This document shows positions 22,507 through 32,400 of a stretch of 60,037 nucleotides of DNA, one piece after another. This stretch comes from Hawksworthiomyces lignivorus. Taxonomy: Eukaryota; Ascomycota; Sordariomycetes; Ophiostomatales; Ophiostomataceae. The notes under the pieces were generated by a model. The model saw nothing but the letters and a program-made list of their open reading frames with translations. It did no database searches and was not told the DNA's origin. Where the stretch lies: contig NTMA01000147.1 in NCBI GenBank assembly GCA_002917075.1, forward strand, positions 1 through 60,037, in the 5' to 3' direction. Position 1 is the first letter of the stretch, and every line of letters begins with the position of its first letter. The position numbers and the translations under genes were made by a program.

Positions 22507-25422
22507 TTACCCTAGAGTCCGGCCAGAGTGGATTGCTTGCACGCTAGCAGGCCGCGCAGCGAGAGGCGCCCCGTGGATGGGCGACGTGGCGTTGCTGCTG
22601 AAGGGGTTGTCGTGGTACTGCGGCGGGTGGCGGACGGGGTCCCACGTCTCTTCGGTGAGGACGCTCAGGTAGCCCTCGCCAACCTGGTCCCGCAGCGCTT
22701 CAATCTTGCGCTTGTACAGCTCGCCGCCGACGTCCCAGTCTTGCGGCTCTCTCCACAGCATTGTCGGGCTGGCATTTGTAGTCAGATTCTCCGCCGGTGT
22801 TTTGGGAGAGATCTGGTCCGCGGCCGGCGGCGGCTTTGCCGGTGACTTGACCGGGATGTCCACGTTTGCAGTGGCGGCCGGCTCAGCAGGCGCCTGCGGT
22901 TCAGCCGGCGAAAACGCCGCCGCCGCCGCCGCAGCAGCAGCAGGCGATTCCTGCGGCGCAGCCGCGTAGTGCAAGGCCTGCTTGGGGGCCTCGTCGCGCG
23001 GCTGCAGCTTCTCCTCGAGAGGCGCAGCCGGCAAGAGGCCTGGCGGTGGGTTCTCCGGCACAGGAGAGATGCGGAAAGGGTCCTCGGCAGGCAGCGGCAG
23101 CGTCGGCTCTGGGACCGTCGCCGGCAGCAGCTCCTCCTCCGATCCTCTGGAAAGTACTGCCCACTGAGCCGGAGCTGGAATCGGAGCTGAAACCGGCACC
23201 GTGGCAGACTTGGCCACGGCGTCGTTGGTTGCCAGGTCCACGATCCGCCTCTTGGGCCCTCGCCGCCGGCGGGGCCCGTTCGTGTTGCCTTCGCTGGCCA
23301 CGCTCTTGGCAGACGGCCGCTCCTTGCGCAGAACAGCAGGCTCCCGCGGCGTGTCGTAGATGATCGCCGGCTTGCTGACGTCCACGGCAGGCATGGTCGG
23401 CACCGGCGGTGGCTTGATCACCGGGACCATGGGCGGCAGAGGCGCGCGCTCCACCAGGTACTTTCTCTCCGAGTAGTTCGGGCCGGCGGCGTCGATGATC
23501 ATGTCCTCGGTGAAGCCGGGCGTCTTCCGGAAGAGATTGAAGATCGTGATGCGGTAGTCCTTATGCGTCCGCGTAAAGGGGTTGCCGCTCACCCACACCT
23601 CGCGGATCTCGGGCATGCCCGTCAGCCGCGCCAGCTCCATAGGATCCGTCAGGCCGTTGTCGCGCAGATCGAGGCGCTCCAGCGGGTACAGCTTCTCAAT
23701 ACCCGCAATAGACTGCAGGCGGTTGGCGCGCAGATTGAGCGCCGTGATGGCCGGCAACGGGAAGTGCGCCAGCGAGTGCAGCGAGTCGATCATGCAGTGG
23801 GACAGGTTCAGCGCCCGGAGAGCTGTCAGGGTCGCAAGGCTGTCTGGGATCTGCGTGAAGAGGTTGCTGGACAGGTCCAGCGAGTGCAGCGTGTTGGACA
23901 GGGGCGAGAGGCTGAAGGCGGGAATGGAGTGGAGTGCATTGTCGGCAAGGCTGAGGTGCTTCAGGAAGCGCCACTTGGACGCGGGCACCACGCCGACCGT
24001 GAGCAGATTGGACGCGCTCCCCCGGCGGTTGTGCCACGAGTCGGACAGGCTGGAGTTGGAGCTGCCCGATCCAGAGCGGTGCACCTTGTGGGAGCCGCGC
24101 ACGTACGACGTGCTGTTGCGGGCGCTCGACGGCCGCCGCGGGGAATGGCTCCTCGGCCGCGACGTGGACTGGGACGGCAGATTGGGCGTGTTCTCGTCGC
24201 TGTTCGACCGCGCCAGCGACGGCCGGTGGCCGTCGGGTTGTCTAGCGGCTGCAGAGTGGCCGCCGTTCTGCTCGTCCAGCGTCGGCTCGCTGATCACGGA
24301 GCCGATGCGCATGTCGAGCACAGACGTGCGCGGGTCGGGCGAGGCCGGCATCGACATGCTCTTGTGCAGCTCGGCGTGCGGGAGAGACGGGCTGCTTCTC
24401 CGCGGGCTCGTGCCCAGGCCCGCACCGCTGCTGACCGGGCCGACGGTCGGGGACGACTGGGTCTTCGACGTCCGCCGTCTCCGCTTGTCCATGTCGTCCA
24501 GCACAATGTCAATGAGAATCTCGACGGGATCGTCGACGCACGCGCGCTTCAGGGTCAGAGACCGCAGCTGGTCGGCAAGGCGGTCCCAGCCGAAGAAGTG
24601 GCGGAAGTCCATGTCGCACACCTCGAGCGCCTGGACGTTCTTGAAGACGTACAGCGGCACGGCGGAGTCGAAGGGGAACTCTTCGTAGCCGCGGATGAGG
24701 CCCGCACGCCAGTCCGGAGCCAGGCGAAGACAGGGAATCTTTGTGAACGCCGAGTACAGGTACTTGAGGTCGGCCTGCAGAGCGCTCTTCTGTCTCTCGG
24801 TGCGGGCAGCGGAGATGCTGGAACCGAGGCCGAGGCTGGCCCACAGTGCGGACATACCGGACATGACGCTCCGGATACTGGATACGGAGCGAATTGACCC
24901 GACATCAGAGCCGCGTGATTTAGAGCGCTGTGACTGGCTCAAAAAGGATACATAGTTTGTCGAGGCAGCAACGTCATGGATGTTCTCAATACGAATGCCC
25001 ATAGGCCCAACAGGGATGCCGAGTTCCTCAAACCGGGAGAGCAGATAGAACAGGTGATGGGATGTGAGGGCCAGCTTTGCAGATTTTACGCTGTGGGATG
25101 TGAGGCTCAGCGACCCGAGGGAGAAGGCAGCAGCCAGTGAGCTAGACGTGGAAGAGGACGTCGAGGGACGCTCGGGCAGAGTTGGGGAGGAGGGCGTCGG
25201 GAGGGACGAGACGCTCTGGGAAGATCCATGTCTCGGAGCATTCTGTCTCCGAAACTGCAAGGCATTTGCAAGAGCCTTCTCGTGCGTTCGCACGAAAGTG
25301 GCCAGTTGCTGCAGAGAGTTAGCATGCCTCAAATCCAGACGGCAGTTGTTTGCACTAGTATTGGCTACTAGAGAATTGAATTTATTTACCTTGATGAACA
25401 ACTCCCCGTCTTCCGAATCCAT
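22507..25422 (-). CDS. Leucine-rich-repeat protein, possibly STK11IP/nischarin-like
   Basis: I infer exons 25422-25390 and 25308-22507, giving about 944 residues. The 81-bp interval between them has a GTAAAT donor, a GCTAAC branch site and a CTGCAG acceptor, but is a multiple of three with no stop. Splicing gives the better N-terminus (GELFIKQLATFVRTHEKALANAL). An N-terminal helical region of about 280 residues includes a conserved-looking patch (LEELGIPVGP-like and VFKNVQALEVCDMDF). A Ser/Pro/Arg-rich linker follows, then five to six leucine-rich repeats (LKHLSLADNAL, LHSLDLSSNLF, LRALNLSHCMI, ITALNLRANRL, LERLDLRDNGL) and an LRR cap (IREVWVSGNPFT). The layout resembles LRR proteins of the STK11IP/nischarin kind, a tentative comparison. 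The C-terminal third is Pro/Ala-rich and ends in a short conserved-looking block. No membrane span. Probable role: protein-protein interaction. Confidence 0.85.
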   Translation of the reverse strand: MDSEDGELFIKVNKFNSLVANTSANNCRLDLRHANSLQQLATFVRTHEKALANALQFRRQNAPRHGSSQSVSSLPTPSSPTLPERPSTSSSTSSSLAAAFSLGSLSLTSHSVKSAKLALTSHHLFYLLSRFEELGIPVGPMGIRIENIHDVAASTNYVSFLSQSQRSKSRGSDVGSIRSVSSIRSVMSGMSALWASLGLGSSISAARTERQKSALQADLKYLYSAFTKIPCLRLAPDWRAGLIRGYEEFPFDSAVPLYVFKNVQALEVCDMDFRHFFGWDRLADQLRSLTLKRACVDDPVEILIDIVLDDMDKRRRRTSKTQSSPTVGPVSSGAGLGTSPRRSSPSLPHAELHKSMSMPASPDPRTSVLDMRIGSVISEPTLDEQNGGHSAAARQPDGHRPSLARSNSDENTPNLPSQSTSRPRSHSPRRPSSARNSTSYVRGSHKVHRSGSGSSNSSLSDSWHNRRGSASNLLTVGVVPASKWRFLKHLSLADNALHSIPAFSLSPLSNTLHSLDLSSNLFTQIPDSLATLTALRALNLSHCMIDSLHSLAHFPLPAITALNLRANRLQSIAGIEKLYPLERLDLRDNGLTDPMELARLTGMPEIREVWVSGNPFTRTHKDYRITIFNLFRKTPGFTEDMIIDAAGPNYSERKYLVERAPLPPMVPVIKPPPVPTMPAVDVSKPAIIYDTPREPAVLRKERPSAKSVASEGNTNGPRRRRGPKRRIVDLATNDAVAKSATVPVSAPIPAPAQWAVLSRGSEEELLPATVPEPTLPLPAEDPFRISPVPENPPPGLLPAAPLEEKLQPRDEAPKQALHYAAAPQESPAAAAAAAAAFSPAEPQAPAEPAATANVDIPVKSPAKPPPAADQISPKTPAENLTTNASPTMLWREPQDWDVGGELYKRKIEALRDQVGEGYLSVLTEETWDPVRHPPQYHDNPFSSNATSPIHGAPLAARPASVQAIHSGRTLG

Positions 25423-28400
25423 GGCTGCGGTTAGGGATGCATTGGTGAAACTGATAGGAGTCTAAGCAGAATGATGTTCGATATCTGATTAGAGCAGACT
25501 GGACGTCAGATACGTCGTTGCTGCTCGATGGAAGTGATATCGTTCTAAAGGATGGTCAACGGCCTGCAGCAGAGGGCGGTTAGCTAAGACGGCTCGCTTT
25601 GCTCCGGAGGCCATGAAAAGAGGCAATGGTAGAGGCAATAGGATAGCCCGGCAAAGGTAAAAAGATCTCGCGGCAAGTAAAAGGAAAGAAATTCAGTTGC
25701 GCTCAAAAAGAAACAAAGACATCAAAAAAGGGAGAATCCAGTGCACAATCCGGGATAGGTTTAATAATGCCGCAGACCAAGAGACGATAAAAGGCCAAGT
25801 CACGCTCAGAAATCACACCAAAAAAAACTCCGGGGATTGAAAATGCAGCGTTCCAAAGAAATGTCCAGTTGAGTGAGAGCCAGAATCCAAGGGTCTAGTG
25901 AGGCCAGAAGAGTGTGAGGAAATGCAGAGTTCATGGGGGGGACCGCTTTTGGAACAACCACGAATCAGCTGAGTCGACAGTTTGCCACAGCTCCTAGGCG
26001 GCGACCACAAATTTCCAATACACCATTAGAATAGGATTTCTAACAATGGCGAATTCCAAGAAAAGAAGGCAGTTTGTACGAGGAGGGCTGACAAGGCTGT
26101 CCACATGCAGTTGGTGGGTGGTAGGCCGCGAGATGAGTCAGGCACAGACCTGCGTGCGGTTCTTCTTTCACTCAAGCTTGGATGGCCCTTTTTTGTTGTT
26201 TCTTCGTTTGGCCACCGACAAATTGTCTGCGCTTCTGGCTCAAGGCTGCCAGGAGGTAAATTCACAGCCTTCCGGGCAGAAAGCGAGTGTCTGAGCTCTG
26301 ATTCGGGCGGACAACCAATCCGTCCAGGTCTTGTCCAGGAACCAGAGCTGGTGCAAGGTATGGCAAGCTTGGCAGCCCCAGTTCTGTGTCTGCTGTCGAT
26401 ATCCAATCGCCTGGCAGAGGCTATAGATAGCAGGCAGACAAGCACAGAAAGGCTGGCTATATTCTACACACCGAGATGTAAAACGAAGGGCGAAGCAAGA
26501 GCAAAACGGAGGAGGTTATTGCAAGAGACCAAGTACAGCAGGAAACGCAGGCCAAAGGGAACAAATATAAACAGGGCGGCATAGAAATGGTGGTTACGCA
26601 GGAGACGCGAGAAGCAGCAGGCAGCATACCAGACAAAGCAGATAACGAGTGAAGAAGCAGTCAACCCCGGCAGGAAACGGTGCAAGAGCGCTGTTGAGAC
26701 TGGAATGCGAAACAAAAATCGACGCGGGGTAGAAAAAGAAAAAGGAAAGGGATATGAGATACAGGGAGGACAAGAAGACAAGGAGGATGAGGCACAGACA
26801 AACGCATCAAACTGTCCTCTGATCTAGTACAGGGCGAGAGAGAAAACAACAGCCAGGAAGCGAGCAAACAAAGAAGATATTGTGGGACCAGGAACGGCCT
26901 GCTGTTGGGGGTTCCTTTTGAAGCTATTTTCGTATAGCGTCTCCATGGTCTCGTTTTTTTTTCCCTCAAATTAAGCGGATTCTCTCCTCTGGGACGGACA
27001 GACCGTTGCACGCAATTCACGAATATAGTTAAGAGGCAGGTAAGTGACGTAAAAGGACCGGCGGACAGTGATAAGCAAAACGGACTAGACGGGACCAACA
27101 AAGAGCCCAGGCAACGATACGGTATGACAAGAAGAGGCCAGCGCTAATAACAAACGAAGGAGGAGAAAACCGATTACAATTGTGAACGCAGAGCAATGAG
27201 GGCAAAATGAAAGAAAAAAAACGCACGATAAAGGCGAGGCCAGTTGGACGTTGGAACGATGTTGTTGCAAACCAGAGCCGAGCGGAGAGGGGAAAAGAAA
27301 GAAATGCAACTTACAAATTCAACGGTCCGTGAAACAACTAGCAGGACGAGAGACAACAAAGTCCTCCTCTTCAGGTATATCTAGTATGTTTCCGTCAAAA
27401 GAGCATACAAATGTAATATGTATATATATGGGTATCGTGAAGTCGATCTGGTGCGGAGGAATTGATAAGCGGTTCGAGAATGCAAATATGCAACGGATGG
27501 ATAGGAGGTCGAAGAAAGGCAACGGAGAGCGGACTCTGTCGGACACGGAAGAGAAGGCGAGGGGAATGGAGTAGAAACAAATATTAAGAGAAAAATCTAG
27601 AAGGGGAGATATAGCAAGAGGAAAAAATGATGAATGCCACGATAGTTCCTAGCTTTCCACAAAAACCAGTCAGGAGACACTGCCCTCTTTCGATGTCTGA
27701 TGTTTTTTTCTTCTTCCACACCGTGGTCTCTTCTCTCTCTCACTAGTCCCCTCTCTCTTCGCTCTCTTTTTCCTTGATGGTTGACGCTCTTCGGGGAGCA
27801 CCACCTCTACAGAACAAACAAACAAAAATCGAAAAGGGAAAAGAAGAGAAAGGAAAAGGAAGCGGGAAATTGGAGCCACGAAGGGGGGCAGAATTGGTTT
27901 TAAAAGCACAGCACCTCTATTTTCCTCCCAGGACGACCACGGAGTACGGAGTATGCTTATGATGAAGGCTGCGCTGCTGCCGGCCAGGGTTGGATCGATG
28001 GGTCAAAGGGTAAAATAACCATTGACAAGGGGTGGGTGGAGAGGGAGGGGTGAAGGGGGAGGGGTCTGCCGAGTAACCCTTCTTAAGATACAAAATGATG
28101 CTGTTCCCAGCTGCCCAAATACGTACAGCGTAATACGACAATGGGCGAGGGCGTAGGTTAGTTCGTAGCATAGCGTGCTGCGTAGTGCGTAGTGCGTAGT
28201 GCAGACGCTGAGAAAGAAGTGGGAACTAGGACAAGAAAGGATGCGCATTCCAGGGTCCTCGGGATGCCCTGTATGTGGACGGGGCGGCTGTAATTACGCT
28301 TACAGGGAGTGCAGGACAGAAAATACGGCGGAGACGAGCAAGCTAAACAACCAAAAGGGACTAAAATGCAGGGATACCGCGAATTAACGAAATAACGAAA

Positions 28401-28430
28401 CAACTTCGGCAGGAAGAGGAATCGTTTGTT
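25423..28430. promoter_or_regulatory. Upstream region of the LRR gene, strongly purine-rich on + strand
   Basis: From about 25560 to 27660 the + strand is purine-rich, i.e. the minus strand is pyrimidine-rich. This is the pattern of leaders elsewhere in the window and suggests a long 5' untranslated region or promoter for the minus-strand LRR gene. At 27690-27780 the bias flips to pyrimidine on the + strand, then back. A tandem ACGGAGTACGGAGTA lies at 27939-27953, and three 7-bp units (CGTAGTG) at 28181-28201. I see no protein gene. Confidence 0.4.
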
Positions 28431-28932
28431 TACAACCCATCTGGCCCTCCTCACTGGAAGAATGTACGACGGGGTCAAGCCCATCTCAATCTCATTTCTT
28501 ATGCAGAGATTACGTAGAGAAGCCAGGCCAAGCGGTTCGCACAACGGCAGCGCAGACTGCAGCATTGTCTTCTTGTCCCATTGTCGTCCGGGTCATCCCT
28601 CTGGAGGGGGCGTTCCTTGGTTTTGTGCTGCATCGTTGCCGCCGCCGTCAGAACAACCAAGAGGCGCGGCCAAGGGGTCATCTGGCCAATAATGGTAGAC
28701 CAAAGGAAGAGACGCTGTTGGGACATGCATTTCGCATGTGGAACCCTCTCGAGTTTCGCCCCCTTTCGTCTGTCTTCCTTTATACTGTTCTAATTTGCTC
28801 TGCTCAGAGGGTTGTGATCCTCGACTGGTCGCAAAAGTACAGATGAAAAATACATACTTTTTGCTCTCTCGCCGGCCTGCAAGCTCCCTCTCAGGAGGCT
28901 GCATGACGCGGCAATGCACGCACACGTACAGA

Positions 28933-28964
28933 ACGCAGCGGACGCTCTGTACTCTCCGCTGCGT
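28933..28964. repeat. Inverted repeat, 10-bp arms with 12-nt loop
   Basis: Arms ACGCAGCGGA (28933-28942) and TCCGCTGCGT (28955-28964) are perfectly complementary. The GC-rich stem could form in RNA or single-stranded DNA. No gene is nearby. Confidence 0.6.
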
Positions 28965-31715
28965 GTGTCGCGCTGTTGACTGCGACCACCGTAGCGCACG
29001 CAGAAATGCGCATAAGTACACAGGCAGGGGGTAGGTTCAGTCATACTAGCACAAACGAGCACACTAGCCAAATGAGTTGAACTCCACCGTCAAACGCCGC
29101 CAGGCAATTGGGGAAAATTGTGCAGAAAATGCGGACACATATCGTAGACCAACAAGCAGAGAGAACAAACAGATGGAGCCCCAACGACCGATTCTCAAAT
29201 GAAGGGCAAAATCGGGTTCTAACTGGCCACAGAAAAGCTTCGGCCCTACGTAATACTTTAGTCGTCCATTCTTGTCATTGATAAACCCCTCCGTCTCAGT
29301 CCGTGAAGCACCCTATGCATCTGCTGTGAAACCAGCTGCCACCTGCGAGCTTCGAATTAATTATTCTTCGGCGGTCATGGCGGTGTGCCCTCTGCGAAGA
29401 ACCTGTACCAGCACCCTCCAGGTCGCCTCACGTCAGGCGAGGCTGAAGCGGGGCAAGACAAAGACGCAGAAAGAGTCAGATGGGCACATGGAATGACATG
29501 AACGCAAAAGCGTGCCCCGTCCAGCTTCTGTCTTTCCCTTTGTCTTACTTCACGCTCTTCTTTTTCCGTTGCACATCGTCTAGTCTTATCTTGCCAGCTT
29601 CGGGTGTAAGGCTCGCTTTTTTCGTTGTTCTTTAAGTCCTTCTTTGACATTTCATCGTCGCAAATCCTCATACTAAAACCCAGTTTTGGGGGGGATAGTC
29701 AAACGTAGCTCATCCCATCCTTCGGGGCTAGTAAGCATACCAAGTTTTTCGTATTCTTCAGGACCTGATAAACCACTACAAGCTTGGCCTGGCGCTATTT
29801 TTGGTGCTCAGAGGCATGGGGCGAGCTGGACAAGCACTAGCCTGAAGGGACTAAGATACGTATGTACGATGTACATTCAGAGATACCTTTTGGGACTTCC
29901 TTTTACATACACCTGCTGCGGTTTGTCCTCGTACACACACACACAGAGCTTAGCGAGGCTAGCGGTGCTTTCCGTCAAATTACACCAGCACGTTCGACGT
30001 GCACCCCATTCTCTCGAACGTGCAACCCGACCGAGTCCTCGCACAATGCGGTATGCTGCCACGGAATACTTGCGGAATACGCGCCGGTACCGCCCGTCCT
30101 TGCTCCTCTCAGCTGATGCTGGGCGAGGAGGCTGATCCGGAGAGAATGACTTTACCGGAGTAGACGCCGAGAAAGGGAGCGCAAAGTCTATCAAAGTCAT
30201 TTTTGTCTCGTTCTTGTCTTTCCCATCGCATTCTCAAATTGTAGCGGTGAAGACTGCTCGACACCACAAAGCACATTGGTAGAAAGCCGTGGGCGATCTG
30301 CTATTGGCTGTCTAATCAGAGACACTGGAACATGCATAATACGCCTTTTTGGGTTTCCTTTTTTTGGAGAACCCATGCGGAGACCTCTTCTATTTTTTTT
30401 GTTGGCCTCTCGCACAGACGTTCGCAATGATTGGCATGTGTGACTTTTCCTTGTTGGTGCCGCGCTGCTCCTCACTTCCATGCGAAAATGCTTCCCCCCC
30501 AAACTTTTAACCTGCCCGCCGTGGACCCTCGAATAAACAACCGATCTTCGTGCTATATATTATAATCTTCTCTGTAGTAATATATATCGAAAGTATATTC
30601 CGTTCTCCAAATACGACTCAGAAAAGACTAAAGTAAAAAGATGAAAAAAAAGGTGGGGGGACAACCATAAGAAAAACAATTTTTTGAAAAACAAAATGAA
30701 AATATGCATGCGAACCGGCCGTAAATCATCTCGTTGCTGGTCTAAGCATGTTTGTTACCTTGAGTGATTCGATGGTTTGATTCTTGGCAAGAGCTTTAGG
30801 ACGATTTGCATCGCCAAGTTTCCGCAACAAAGCGAGAGCGAAGGGAGGCAGAAGAGAGGGAGAGTACGGCATACTTCGACCTGCAAATAGAGTAAGAGGA
30901 AGAGTACTCTCTCCACTTAGTAGCGCATCGAGCAAGCAATGAACGTCATAACTCTTCCAACCCTCCTGTTTAAGGCTGGAAGGCTAGCCAAATCCAGTGC
31001 CATCTCTTTCTGATGCCGATCAAAAAGGACTATTTTATATAGCGTAGCTTGCATGGCTCAAGATAACCGTGATCAAAACAGCTATCTCTCCACCCTGTTT
31101 AAATTTCTTTTTTTGGTGTCTTTGTATTTCAGGGCTTTCAGCTTGTCTCAAAACAGACCGATTAGGAAAACGTATCTGACAAAAGAGGGAAAGATATCTC
31201 AGCCACCTCCGCTGAGCGAAGGCTAGGACGCTGATAAACTCAACGATCTTCACTCTAAATTGCCTTCTTTGACCTGGAATATGTCCAGGAAAGAAGATCT
31301 TGGGGAAGACGCGCCATAAACGATTTGGGTACAGCACAAAGTACGAATCTACTTTAGATTTTCTTCTGTTTCTCGAAAAGGGAAGAATGGGAGCAGCAGG
31401 CGCGAGGGTGTAATGCTCTAGAGAAAACATGCAGCACTTTTTTTAACATATTTTCTTTTTTTACTGCATCTGTCAGTACGTCAGGACGGGAACGGCTCTT
31501 GGGCTACAACAGAAATCTAACCGTAAAGCAGGCCACGTTATTTCTTCCGCCGAAAAGCATGCCATTACTTGCCATCTAGTGCTGTACGACCGCACCAGAA
31601 AGCCGCCAACCCTATTTGCAGGTAGGTTGCAAAATCAATCAAGAGATATTACGCATATGTAGATGGGATGAGCGCTGTTCTCGCAACCAAGGAACAAGGC
31701 ATATAGGGCATGTGC

Positions 31716-31749
31716 CGGTCCGTGGTGCAACGGTTACTGCATCTGTCCC
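31716..31749 (+). pseudogene. tRNA-like 5' half (possible tRNA-Arg relic)
   Basis: GGTCCGTGGTGCAACGGTTA followed by TGCATCTGTCC resembles the acceptor strand, D arm (A box) and start of the anticodon arm of a fungal tRNA-Arg. No anticodon stem, no B box (GGTTCGA) and no 3' acceptor strand follow. The differences from my memory of the intact form are mostly C-to-T or G-to-A. It may be a decayed tRNA, a tRNA-derived SINE head, or chance. Confidence 0.2.
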
Positions 31750-31760
31750 ATTTGGGCCTG

Positions 31761-31790
31761 TCGTGGAAACAAGGATCGTGGAAACAAGGA
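31761..31790. repeat. Perfect 15-bp tandem duplication
   Basis: TCGTGGAAACAAGGA occurs twice in direct succession, directly after the tRNA-like fragment. It could be a small slippage or insertion footprint. Confidence 0.75.
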
Positions 31791-32385
31791 AATAAGCCGC
31801 CGAAGCAGAGGAGAAAATCTCCTGAGACGTACAAATAATATGACAGAGAGTAAATTGGCTTCTTGGCGCTAAAACTACATCAAGAAACCAGTGCCGGCGT
31901 ACCGAGGCGCAAAGGACGCCGAAGGGCCCTTGGTTTGTACTTCGGTTATCTCGCCTGCCTTTGTCTAAGTTTACGCCTGGCGGCTGTACACGGACCTCTA
32001 ATTACTTTATGATTTGCAGTCTGTATGAATACGGCTTCTTCAGCGTCTTTGAAAAAAAAAAAAAGTAAGGAGGGATGGCAAGGACAGGGAAGTGCCAGCA
32101 AAATGGCCATATTTCTTTTTTGCCGTTCCGTGCAAGTTCGTCAGGCACGTAGCAGCGGATTAAGCATTACAGGCTTCTCCGCAAAGCCCTGCGATCAACG
32201 CAGTCATGTGTCGATTAATATCCCCACAGCCCACAAAATCCGTGTGCACCTGCGCCACGACTGTACAGAGTCAATGTCTTACAAGGTACAAGTGACAGAC
32301 CCAGAGTTCTAGCAGGCGGCTCTTGAAGGGTCTTCGAGGCCAGAAAAGAAGGCAGGGTTGCGCTATCTGGCCAGAATTAAGGTGT

Positions 32386-32400
32386 GGCCTCTTAGAGGCC
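32386..32400. repeat. GGCCTCT-T-AGAGGCC palindrome
   Basis: A perfect 7-bp inverted repeat around one central base, inside a patch with three CTGGCC elements (32367, 32410 and 32502) and a CRE-type TGACGTCA at 32489-32496. Confidence 0.6.

Noticed and set aside
31035..31430. 131-codon minus-strand frame
   Set aside because: No recognisable domain, no GC-rich third positions and no promoter or splice context; length is within chance for this composition.
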